From the NCBI GenBank assembly GCA_964547415.1, contig CAZJNX010000258.1:1-6021 (forward strand): DNA of 6,021 nucleotides, written 5' to 3'. Both the position numbers and the translations under genes were made by a program. This document shows positions 1 to 5,328 of the stretch, one piece after another. The stretch is from CAZJNX01 sp964547415 (lineage in GTDB: Bacteria > Pseudomonadota > Alphaproteobacteria > Rhizobiales > Amorphaceae). Every line of letters starts with the position of its first letter. The first letter of the stretch is position 1. Under the pieces are notes generated by a model. The model was not told the DNA's origin and did no database searches. It saw nothing but the letters and a program-made list of their open reading frames with translations.

Positions 1-965
1 AGCCGGCCCTCCTCGATGAGGACGGTCTCGGACGTGGGCGTGCCCTCGTCGTCGACGGTGATCGAGCCGCGGCGGTCCGCGATCGTCCCGTCGTCGACGA
101 CCGTCACCTCGGGAGCGGCGACCTTCTCGCCCATGAGCCCGGCGAAGGCGCTCGTCTTGCGGCGGTTGAAGTCGCCCTCGAGGCCGTGGCCGACCGCCTC
201 GTGGAGGAGGATGCCCGGCCAGCCCGGGCCGAGCAGGACGTCGAACGTGCCCGCGGGCGCGGGCACGGCCTCGAGGTTCACGAGCGCCTGGCGCAGCGCC
301 TCCGACACCACGTGCCGCCAGCACGCGGGCTCCACGAAGCGGCCGAAGCCCTCGCGCCCGCCGGTGCCGTAGCTGCCCGTCTCCTGCCGGTCGCCCTCGC
401 CCGCCACCACCTGGACGTTGAGCCGCACGAGGGGGCGGATGTCCTTCGCCCGGTAGCCGTCCGCGCGCAGGATGTTCACCACCTGCCAGGAGCCGGTGAG
501 GGAGACCGTCACCTGGCGCACGCGCGGGTCGGCGGCGCGGGCGTGGGCGTCGATCTCCTCGAGGAGCTTCACCTTCTCGGCGAAGGTCGGGGCGCCGAGC
601 GGGTTGACGTCGCCGTAGAGGCGGCGGTTGGTGCCGGGGGGCGGCGCGTCCCGATGGATGCCGGCGTGCCCGCGCTTGACGGCGCCCACCACGTCGGCCG
701 CGCGCTTCAACGCCGCCTCGGAAACCTCGCTGGCGTGGGCGTAGCCCGCCGCCTCGCCCGCGACCGCACGCAGGCCGAACCCTTGCGAGGTGTCGAAGCT
801 CGCGGTCTTGAGGCGGCCGTTGTCGAACACGAGCCCCTCGGTCTGGACGTACTCGACGAAGAGTTCGCCGTCGTCCGCCCCGTCGAGCGCCTCGCCGAGC
901 ACGCGGCGTGCCGCCTCCTCGGGGAGGCCCGCGGCGGCCAGAAGGTCGGTCTCGATCTCGGTCAT
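1..965 (-). CDS. tldD: Metalloprotease TldD, N-terminal two thirds (runs off left edge)
   Basis: TldD is the catalytic subunit of the TldD/TldE(PmbA) zinc protease. In Escherichia coli it is cytoplasmic, trims unfolded peptides, matures microcin B17 and degrades the CcdA antitoxin. Here 321 complete codons are visible, against about 480 residues for the family, so the C-terminal third with the remaining zinc ligand lies outside. The zinc-binding HExxxH motif is seen as HEAVGHGLEGDFNRR at residues 255-269 (His255, Glu256, His260). It is followed by the family-typical VDDGT...DRRGS...DDEGTPT stretch near residues 287-308. The protein begins MTEIETDLLAAAGL. The start at 965 is supported by a GAGGAGA Shine-Dalgarno sequence about six bases upstream. 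The frame is open to the window edge with no disruption. It is the last of three minus-strand genes and may have its own promoter (see 1008-1035). Identification is firm; any link to the oxidase genes is only positional. Confidence 0.95.
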   Translation of the reverse strand, partial: MTEIETDLLAAAGLPEEAARRVLGEALDGADDGELFVEYVQTEGLVFDNGRLKTASFDTSQGFGLRAVAGEAAGYAHASEVSEAALKRAADVVGAVKRGHAGIHRDAPPPGTNRRLYGDVNPLGAPTFAEKVKLLEEIDAHARAADPRVRQVTVSLTGSWQVVNILRADGYRAKDIRPLVRLNVQVVAGEGDRQETGSYGTGGREGFGRFVEPACWRHVVSEALRQALVNLEAVPAPAGTFDVLLGPGWPGILLHEAVGHGLEGDFNRRKTSAFAGLMGEKVAAPEVTVVDDGTIADRRGSITVDDEGTPTSETVLIEEGR

Positions 966-1007
966 GGCGCTCTCCTCGGGCGGTTTCGGCGGGAGCCGTT
1001 CGTCCAC

Positions 1008-1035
1008 GATATGGGACCATCCGGCAGGGCGCCAA
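1008..1035 (-). promoter_or_regulatory. Candidate promoter for tldD
   Basis: Read on the minus strand, TTGGCG (1035-1030) is followed after 16 bases by CATATC (1013-1008). The -35 element resembles the TTGaCG form used by alphaproteobacterial housekeeping sigma factors. The -10 is a partial match lying in one of the few A/T-rich spots of the gap. Initiation near 1001 would leave a leader of about 35 bases ahead of the tldD start. This is pattern matching by eye only. The alternative is that tldD is transcribed solely by read-through from the upstream flavoprotein gene. Confidence 0.3.
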
Positions 1036-1053
1036 GCGCGCGGGACCGCGCGC
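1036..1053 (-). terminator. GC-rich hairpin directly after the flavoprotein gene
   Basis: Perfect inverted repeat GCGCGCG-GGAC-CGCGCGC, a 7-bp stem (8 if the inner G-C is counted) beginning two bases beyond the stop codon of the minus-strand flavoprotein gene. It is not followed by a T-run on that strand, so it is not a canonical intrinsic terminator. It may be a weak terminator or a 3'-end stabilising stem separating the flavoprotein transcript from tldD. Alternating GC of this length also arises easily by chance in DNA this rich in GC. Confidence 0.35.
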
Positions 1054-1054
1054 C

Positions 1055-1663
1055 TCAAAGGCTCTCGCGGTAGCGGGCCTCGATCTCGGCCTGGGCGGTG
1101 GGGTAGTCCTGCGACCGCGTCTGGTCGCGCAGCATCTCGCCGATGGTGGGAAGGGCCCCGCGCTCCACCCGGTGCGCTTCGCCCCACAGGTCCGATCGCA
1201 TGAGCGCCTTGCCGCAATGGATGAACGCCTCGCGGACGGTGACGACGATCGCCGTCAGCGCGGGCTGGCCGCGGGCGGAAAAGCGGGCGGACAGCGCCGG
1301 GTCGTCGTGGATCTCGGCCGTGCCGTTGACCCGCAGCGTCTCGTCGACGCCCGGGATCATGAACAGGAGGCCGATGCCCGGCCGCTCGACGAGGTTGAGG
1401 AGGGAATCGATCCGCCTGTTGCCGCGCCGGTCCGGGATGGCGAGGCGATGGTCGTCCAGCACCGCCACGAAGCCGGGCGCATCCCCCTTGGGCGACACGT
1501 CCGCCAGGCCGTCGCGCCCCGCGCTCGCCATCAGGACGAAGGGGGAAAGGGCGATGAAGCGCCGGCAATGGTCGTCCAGCCGGTCGATCTCCTTCCTGAC
1601 GGCGAGCGGCGTCGGCTCGCCGTAAAGGGCGCGCAGGGCCTCGGCGCTGTCGATCCGGGTCAT
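1055..1663 (-). CDS. Pyridoxamine 5'-phosphate oxidase (PPOX)-family FMN flavoprotein
   Basis: A 202-residue cytoplasmic protein of the PPOX split-barrel flavin fold, most like the uncharacterised DR_2398/MSMEG-type 'probable FMN-dependent enzyme' group of about 200 residues. Seen in the sequence: an N-terminal helical segment (1-35); the first barrel strands FIALSPFVLMASAGRDG (36-52); the flavin-phosphate region SPKGD (57-61); a conserved basic DRRGNRRIDSLLNL stretch (78-91); the FMIPG strand (101-105); and LRVNGTAEI (110-118). No signal peptide or membrane segment is visible. The start at 1663 is preceded by GAGGAG at good spacing; longer in-frame starts would overlap the upstream gene and lack family similarity. 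The gene begins 38 bases after the IalB-like stop, so the two are probably one transcript; that spacer holds a small 6-bp stem (1685-1700). Substrate and cofactor use are unknown. It should not be equated with true PdxH, which makes pyridoxal phosphate and carries different substrate-binding motifs. Confidence 0.85.
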   Translation of the reverse strand: MTRIDSAEALRALYGEPTPLAVRKEIDRLDDHCRRFIALSPFVLMASAGRDGLADVSPKGDAPGFVAVLDDHRLAIPDRRGNRRIDSLLNLVERPGIGLLFMIPGVDETLRVNGTAEIHDDPALSARFSARGQPALTAIVVTVREAFIHCGKALMRSDLWGEAHRVERGALPTIGEMLRDQTRSQDYPTAQAEIEARYRESL

Positions 1664-1701
1664 GGGCGTCGCTCCTCGCGCGGGCCGCCCCGGCGGGCGG
1701 G

Positions 1702-2202
1702 TCAGGGGAGGGCGTCGAAGCCCCCGGAAAAGCCGTCGAGGGAGATCGGGATGCCGATCCCCTCCTCGGGCGTCTGAAAGATGATGAAGGTCGCGATGGA
1801 CCCGCCGCGGAAGCGCTGCACCAGGTCCTCCTCGAGCACCACCTCGGCGATGCAGCCGTTCGGCAGGCAGCGCACGAAGCCCGCGCGGCCCACGTCCTCC
1901 TCGTCGATCACCAGGCCGAGGCCGGACGGCAGGAGGACGCCGAGGGGCGCGAGGACGCGCAGGAGGTTCACCTGCCCGTCGGCCGTCTTCAGGAAGATGA
2001 CGGTGAGGCCCACGTTCTCCCGGTCCTCCGCCGTCACGTTCTGGACGAGGGCGCACTGCTCGGACGGGGCGCCCGGGGGCTGCTCGCAGCGCATCTGCCA
2101 GTCCCCGTGGGTCTCGCGCAGCTGGCCCTGGGCGGCGGCCCCGGTGGCGAGGCCTGCGAGGAGGGCGGCGAGGCAGCCGACCGCGATCGTGCGTTTGGCC
2201 AT
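1702..2202 (-). CDS. IalB-family (invasion-associated locus B) exported protein
   Basis: A 166-residue predicted periplasmic protein. The N-terminus MAKRTIAVGCLAALLAGLAT has a short basic n-region and a hydrophobic core, with likely signal peptidase I cleavage near GAAAQ (residues 21-25). The mature part opens with the family hallmark THGDWQMRCEQ (31-41), followed by CALVQN (50-55). The RCLPNGC segment (111-117) and the C-terminal GIGIPISLDGFSGGFDALP (148-166) also fit IalB homologues. Cysteines at 39, 50, 112 and 117 could form two disulfides in the periplasm. The family is named for Bartonella IalB, linked there to erythrocyte invasion, but homologues are widespread in non-pathogenic alphaproteobacteria and their biochemical role is not established, so no virulence role should be read from the name. 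An AGGGAGAA Shine-Dalgarno lies about 10 bases upstream of the chosen start. Upstream in-frame codons are arginine-rich and non-coding in character. It is divergent from coxB and probably heads a transcript continuing into the flavoprotein gene. Confidence 0.88.
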   Translation of the reverse strand: MAKRTIAVGCLAALLAGLATGAAAQGQLRETHGDWQMRCEQPPGAPSEQCALVQNVTAEDRENVGLTVIFLKTADGQVNLLRVLAPLGVLLPSGLGLVIDEEDVGRAGFVRCLPNGCIAEVVLEEDLVQRFRGGSIATFIIFQTPEEGIGIPISLDGFSGGFDALP

Positions 2203-2270
2203 CGTCGGGGCGTTCTCCCTGGAAACTCGTCGGCGCGGCGGGCGGGCCGCGCGGCCAGCTCGTCCGCGAG

Positions 2271-2298
2271 TGTTAGAAGACCGGCCGGAGCGGCGCAA
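2271..2298 (-). promoter_or_regulatory. Candidate promoter for the ialB-like/flavoprotein transcript
   Basis: On the minus strand TTGCGC (2298-2293) is followed after 16 bases by CTAACA (2276-2271), partly matching the alphaproteobacterial pattern TTGaCGs...GCTAnAwC. Transcription would start near 2264, leaving a leader of about 60 bases before the start at 2202. The CTAACA box is repeated in the candidate coxB promoter on the other strand. Assigned by eye. Confidence 0.3.
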
Positions 2299-2414
2299 CG
2301 CCGCGGCGGGCCCTTGCGCTTTCTCAACGGCCGCGCGGCGGGCGACGGCCAAGCTCCGCGCAAGGCAGGGCGGGCAGGCCTGTGCGGGGCGGGGGGGTGT
2401 CAACATTTCATCTG

Positions 2415-2440
2415 GTACGCCCGGAGGCGAGCGGGCATAC
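2415..2440. repeat. Imperfect inverted repeat, possible operator
   Basis: GTACGCCCG (2415-2423) and CGGGCATAC (2432-2440) are inverted copies with one mismatch in nine positions, separated by the 8-base spacer GAGGCGAG. It lies between the two divergent candidate promoters, about 40 bases upstream of the proposed coxB -35 box. The spacing and arms would suit a dimeric regulator, but the sequence matches no operator I recognise. It could also be a chance palindrome, though its outer GTAC/ATAC ends are not pure G/C. Confidence 0.35.
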
Positions 2441-2479
2441 AGGCCGCGACTCGCCGGGCTCGCCGTCGCCCGCCGCCGC

Positions 2480-2508
2480 TTGGCGCCCTGCGCCGGCGTC
2501 TGCTAACA
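2480..2508 (+). promoter_or_regulatory. Candidate promoter for the cox operon
   Basis: TTGGCG (2480-2485) is followed after 17 bases by CTAACA (2503-2508), within TGCTAACAGG. GCTAACA partly fits the alphaproteobacterial -10 pattern GCTAnAwC. Initiation near 2515 would give a leader of about 47 bases before the coxB start at 2562. No A/T-rich extended -10 is present, and other promoters further upstream cannot be excluded. Confidence 0.33.
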
Positions 2509-2561
2509 GGCTGCGCGACGGCGTCCGCCGCGAGGCCCCTGCCGAGGCAAGAGACTGGGAC

Positions 2562-3518
2562 ATGACCGAACCGAGATCGCTCGAGGGAATCCGAAAGGCA
2601 GCCGCCCGCGCGTTCGCTCCCGTGGCGCTGACGCTCGCGGGCGGGGGCGCCGCGCTCGCCGCGCAGCCCCAGCCCTGGGAAATGACGCTGCAGCCGGCGG
2701 CGACGGACGTGATGGCGCGGGTCATCTGGTTCGAGCAGTACACCCTCGCGATCATCACCGCGATCGTGCTGTTCGTGCTGGCGCTGCTCGTGTGGTGCAT
2801 CGTGCGCTACAACCGCCGCGCCAACCCGGTCCCCTCCAAGACGAGCCACAACACCGTCCTCGAGGTGGTCTGGACCGCCGTCCCGGTGCTGATCCTGGTG
2901 GCGATCGCGATACCGTCCTTCCGCCTCCTGTTCTACGAGACGACGATCCCGCCGTCCGACATCACGGTCAAGGCGACGGGTTACCAGTGGTACTGGAGCT
3001 ACGACTACCCGAACGAGGGCATGGAGAACATCTCCTACGCGTCCTACATGCTGACGGACGACGCCCTCGCCGAGCACCGGGAGACGTGGGGCCTCACGCC
3101 GGCCCAGGCGCCGCGGCTGCTCGCGGTCGACTACCAGATGGTGGTGCCCGTGGGCGAGAACGTGCGCCTGCAGGTGACGGCCGGCGACGTGAACCACGCT
3201 TTCGCCATGCCCGCCTTCGGGGTGAAGACGGACGCGATCCCCGGCCGCCTCAACGAGACCTGGTTCCGCGTGGAGAAGCCGGGGGTCTATTTCGGGCAGT
3301 GCTCGGAGCTGTGCGGCAGCCAGCACGCCTTCATGCCCATCTCGGTCGTGGCGCTCGAGAAGGAGCGCTGGGAGGCATGGGTGAAGGCCGCGAACGAGGA
3401 CGTCGACGCGGCCAACGAGATGCTCCTGAAGTGGCAGGGGAACGGCGGCTCGGACGGCGACGGCGCGACGCCGGTCGCCGCGGCCGACGGGGCGAGGCAG
3501 ACGGCCGACGCGCGCTGA
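2562..3518 (+). CDS. coxB: Cytochrome c oxidase subunit II (CuA subunit; CoxB/CtaC)
   Basis: Subunit II of the aa3-type oxidase docks cytochrome c on the periplasmic side and takes its electrons through the binuclear CuA centre. The product is 318 residues. Features in order: a signal peptide with cleavage probably at ALAA/QPQP (34/35), giving an N-terminal Gln as in Paracoccus; TM1 at about 61-82; TM2 at about 100-122 with Glu101, equivalent to the K-channel entry Glu; the aromatic electron-entry patch YQWYW (141-145); and the cupredoxin domain. All CuA ligands are present: His212, then CSELCGSQHAFM (247-258) giving Cys247, Glu249, Cys251, His255 and Met258. The C-terminal tail (about 293-318) is low-complexity, rich in Gly, Ala and Asp. 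The start at 2562 was chosen because it gives a standard signal peptide; its Shine-Dalgarno is weak (AAGAGA about seven bases upstream). The in-frame ATG at 2382 would add 60 Arg/Pro/Ala-rich residues that spoil the signal peptide. It is the first gene of the plus-strand operon; coxA starts 64 bases downstream. Confidence 0.97.
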   Translation: MTEPRSLEGIRKAAARAFAPVALTLAGGGAALAAQPQPWEMTLQPAATDVMARVIWFEQYTLAIITAIVLFVLALLVWCIVRYNRRANPVPSKTSHNTVLEVVWTAVPVLILVAIAIPSFRLLFYETTIPPSDITVKATGYQWYWSYDYPNEGMENISYASYMLTDDALAEHRETWGLTPAQAPRLLAVDYQMVVPVGENVRLQVTAGDVNHAFAMPAFGVKTDAIPGRLNETWFRVEKPGVYFGQCSELCGSQHAFMPISVVALEKERWEAWVKAANEDVDAANEMLLKWQGNGGSDGDGATPVAAADGARQTADAR

Positions 3519-3530
3519 CGGGGCGCGGCG

Positions 3531-3555
3531 TCGGCGCGGGCCGCGTGCCCGCCGA
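3531..3555 (+). other. Bulged stem-loop in the coxB-coxA spacer
   Basis: TCGGC and GGGC (3531-3535 and 3538-3541, separated by a two-base bulge) pair with GCCC and GCCGA (3547-3555) across a CGCGT loop. This gives nine G/C-rich pairs in a 64-base spacer. There is no T-tract, so termination is unlikely. It could protect the coxB 3' end or tune the ratio of the two subunits, or be incidental in such GC-rich DNA. Confidence 0.3.
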
Positions 3556-3582
3556 CACGATCCGAACGACGGAGACCATTCG

Positions 3583-5178
3583 ATGGCATATACGGCAGTC
3601 GGGCACGAGGCGGACCATCCGCACGGCTGGCGCAGGTGGCTGTTCTCGACCAACCACAAGGACATCGGGATCCTCTACCTGATCTTCGCGCTCACCGCGG
3701 GCGTGATCGGCGGCGCCTTGTCCGTGGCGATGCGCATGGAGCTGCAGGAGCCGGGCCTGCAGATCTTCCAGAACCCGGAGATGTACAACGTCTTCACGAC
3801 GGCCCACGGCCTGATCATGATCTTCTGGATGGTCATGCCGGCGCTGATCGGCGGGTTCGGCAACTACTTCGTACCCATCATGATCGGCGCGCCCGACATG
3901 GCGTTCCCGCGCATGAACAACATCTCGTTCTGGCTGCTGGTCGCCTCGTTCGTGCTGATCGTCATGTCGCTGTTCGTGCCCGGCACGCCCGGGTCGACCG
4001 GCTTCGGCGGCGGCTGGACGGCCTATCCGCCGCTGTCGACCTCGGGCAATCCCGGACCGGCGATGGACTTCGCGATCCTCGCACTCCACCTCGCCGGCGC
4101 GTCGTCGATTCTCGGCGCCATCAACTTCATCACCACGATCCTCAACATGCGCGCCCCGGGCATGACGCTGCACAAGATGCCGCTGTTCGCCTGGGCGGTG
4201 CTCGTCACCTCCTTCCTGCTCCTCCTTTCGCTGCCGGTGCTGGCGGGCGCCATCACCATGCTGCTCACCGACCGCAACTTCGGGACCACCTTCTTCGATC
4301 CCGCGGGCGGCGGTGACCCGGTCCTGTACCAGCACCTGTTCTGGTTCTTCGGGCATCCGGAGGTGTACATCCTCATCCTGCCGGCGTTCGGCATCATTAG
4401 CCACATCGTGGCGACCTTCTCCAAGAAGCCGGTGTTCGGCTACCTCGGCATGGCCTATGCCATGGTGGCGATCGGGGTGATCGGCTTCATCGTGTGGGCG
4501 CACCACATGTACACGGTCGGCCTCAGCGCCTCGACGCAGGCCTACTTCGTGTTCGCCACACTGGTGATCGCGGTTCCGACGGGCATCAAGGTGTTCTCGT
4601 GGATCGCGACCATGTGGGGCGGGTCGATCGAGTTCAAGACGCCGATGTTGTGGGCGATCGGCTTTATCTTCCTGTTCACCGTCGGCGGGGTCACTGGCGT
4701 GCAGCTTGCGAACGCCGGTCTCGACCGTGTGCTGCACGATACTTACTACGTGGTCGCCCACTTCCACTACGTCCTGTCGATGGGCGCCGTGTTCGCTATC
4801 TTCGCGGCCTGGTACTACTGGTTCCCGAAGATGAGCGGTTACATGTACAACGAGGTGATCGGCAAGATCCATTTCTGGATGACCTTCATCGGCGTCAACC
4901 TCATCTTCTTCCCACAGCACTTCCTGGGGCTGTCGGGGATGCCACGCCGCTACGCCGATTACCCGGATGCGTTCGCGGGCTGGAACTACATTTCGTCCAT
5001 GGGCTCGTATCTGTCGGCGCTCGCGGTGCTGGTGTTCTTCTACGGGATCTACGAGGCGTTCGCGCGCAAGCGCGTCGTCGGCGACAACCCGTGGGGCGTC
5101 GGGGCGACCACCCTCGAGTGGACCCTGTCCTCGCCGCCGCCGTTCCACCAGTTCGAGACCCTGCCCCGCATCCGCTAG
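3583..5178 (+). CDS. ctaD: Cytochrome c oxidase subunit I (CoxA/CtaD), aa3 type
   Basis: Catalytic subunit of the inner-membrane terminal oxidase: it reduces O2 to water at heme a3-CuB and pumps protons. The product has 531 residues and a 12-helix hydrophobic pattern. All key residues are seen: heme a ligands His75 and His395; heme a3 ligand His393 (in VVAHFHYV); CuB ligands His258, His307 and His308; and Tyr262 in GHPEVY, the residue cross-linked to a CuB histidine. The D-channel has Asp105, Asn94, Asn112 and Glu260; the K-channel has Ser273, Thr333 and Lys336. The non-redox Mg site has His385 and Asp386, and the heme propionate arginines are Arg455 and Arg456. Glu260 within GHPEVY plus the full K-channel place it in the A1 (mitochondrial-like) heme-copper oxidase group. 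The N-terminus (HEADHPHGWRRWLFSTNHKDIG) is typical of alphaproteobacteria. GGAG eight bases upstream supports the start. It lies in the coxB operon; the heme o synthase gene begins 150 bases downstream. Confidence 0.98.
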   Translation: MAYTAVGHEADHPHGWRRWLFSTNHKDIGILYLIFALTAGVIGGALSVAMRMELQEPGLQIFQNPEMYNVFTTAHGLIMIFWMVMPALIGGFGNYFVPIMIGAPDMAFPRMNNISFWLLVASFVLIVMSLFVPGTPGSTGFGGGWTAYPPLSTSGNPGPAMDFAILALHLAGASSILGAINFITTILNMRAPGMTLHKMPLFAWAVLVTSFLLLLSLPVLAGAITMLLTDRNFGTTFFDPAGGGDPVLYQHLFWFFGHPEVYILILPAFGIISHIVATFSKKPVFGYLGMAYAMVAIGVIGFIVWAHHMYTVGLSASTQAYFVFATLVIAVPTGIKVFSWIATMWGGSIEFKTPMLWAIGFIFLFTVGGVTGVQLANAGLDRVLHDTYYVVAHFHYVLSMGAVFAIFAAWYYWFPKMSGYMYNEVIGKIHFWMTFIGVNLIFFPQHFLGLSGMPRRYADYPDAFAGWNYISSMGSYLSALAVLVFFYGIYEAFARKRVVGDNPWGVGATTLEWTLSSPPPFHQFETLPRIR

Positions 5179-5200
5179 GGGCCGGGCCGGACGAAGGACC

Positions 5201-5225
5201 GCGGCCGGCCCTTTCGGCCGGCCGC
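5201..5225 (+). terminator. Perfect 10-bp hairpin between coxA and ctaB (attenuator or 3'-end stem)
   Basis: GCGGCCGGCC (5201-5210) and GGCCGGCCGC (5216-5225) are perfect inverted copies around the 5-base loop CTTTC, 22 bases beyond the coxA stop. No T-run follows, so it does not meet the intrinsic terminator pattern. It is better viewed as an mRNA-stabilising or partial-termination stem, which could keep the enzyme gene ctaB at a lower level than the structural subunits. The rest of the 150-base spacer (5179-5328) holds GGCCGGGCC-type repetition and no small gene that I can support. Confidence 0.5.
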
Positions 5226-5328
5226 CCGCGCAGGGCGGGGCATCCCGCCGACCACACCACGCCTGTCCGGGACGGCTCCCGGCCGGGCCGGGCCACCGCC
5301 GAGGCCCGCGACGACCGAAGAGGAAGGC

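Larger units (their letters stand above)
2203..2561. other. Divergent intergenic control region between the ialB-like gene and coxB
   Basis: These 359 bases separate two divergent start codons and hold no credible gene. Open frames here give arginine- and proline-rich translations without motifs. What is visible: candidate promoters on each strand (listed separately), an imperfect inverted repeat at 2415-2440, a perfect 12-bp palindrome GGCCGCGCGGCC at 2245-2256, and a G-tract followed by the most A/T-rich patch of the region (2391-2410). A perfect -35-type TTGACA on the minus strand (2403-2398) has no acceptable -10 partner. The length is generous for a simple pair of promoters and suggests a regulated region, but no known operator consensus was recognised. 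Confidence 0.7.

Noticed and set aside
186..1073. 295-codon plus-strand open frame over tldD
   Set aside because: It is the reverse shadow of tldD, whose minus-strand frame carries the zinc motif and conserved blocks.
2398..2403. Perfect TTGACA (-35) on the minus strand
   Set aside because: At spacings of 16-18 bases only GC-rich hexamers such as GGCCTG are found, so there is no believable -10 box.
2203..2406. N-terminal extension of the IalB-like protein from an upstream ATG
   Set aside because: It would place about 68 arginine-rich residues before a good signal peptide. The ATG at 2202 has its own Shine-Dalgarno sequence.
2382..2561. 60-residue N-terminal extension of CoxB
   Set aside because: The added residues are Arg/Pro/Ala-rich, would bury the signal peptide and cover the candidate promoter. 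The ATG at 2562 gives a normal precursor.
2400..3665. 421-codon minus-strand open frame opposite coxB
   Set aside because: It is antisense to a fully motif-supported coxB and consists of His/Arg/Asp-rich low-complexity translation. It is a shadow frame.
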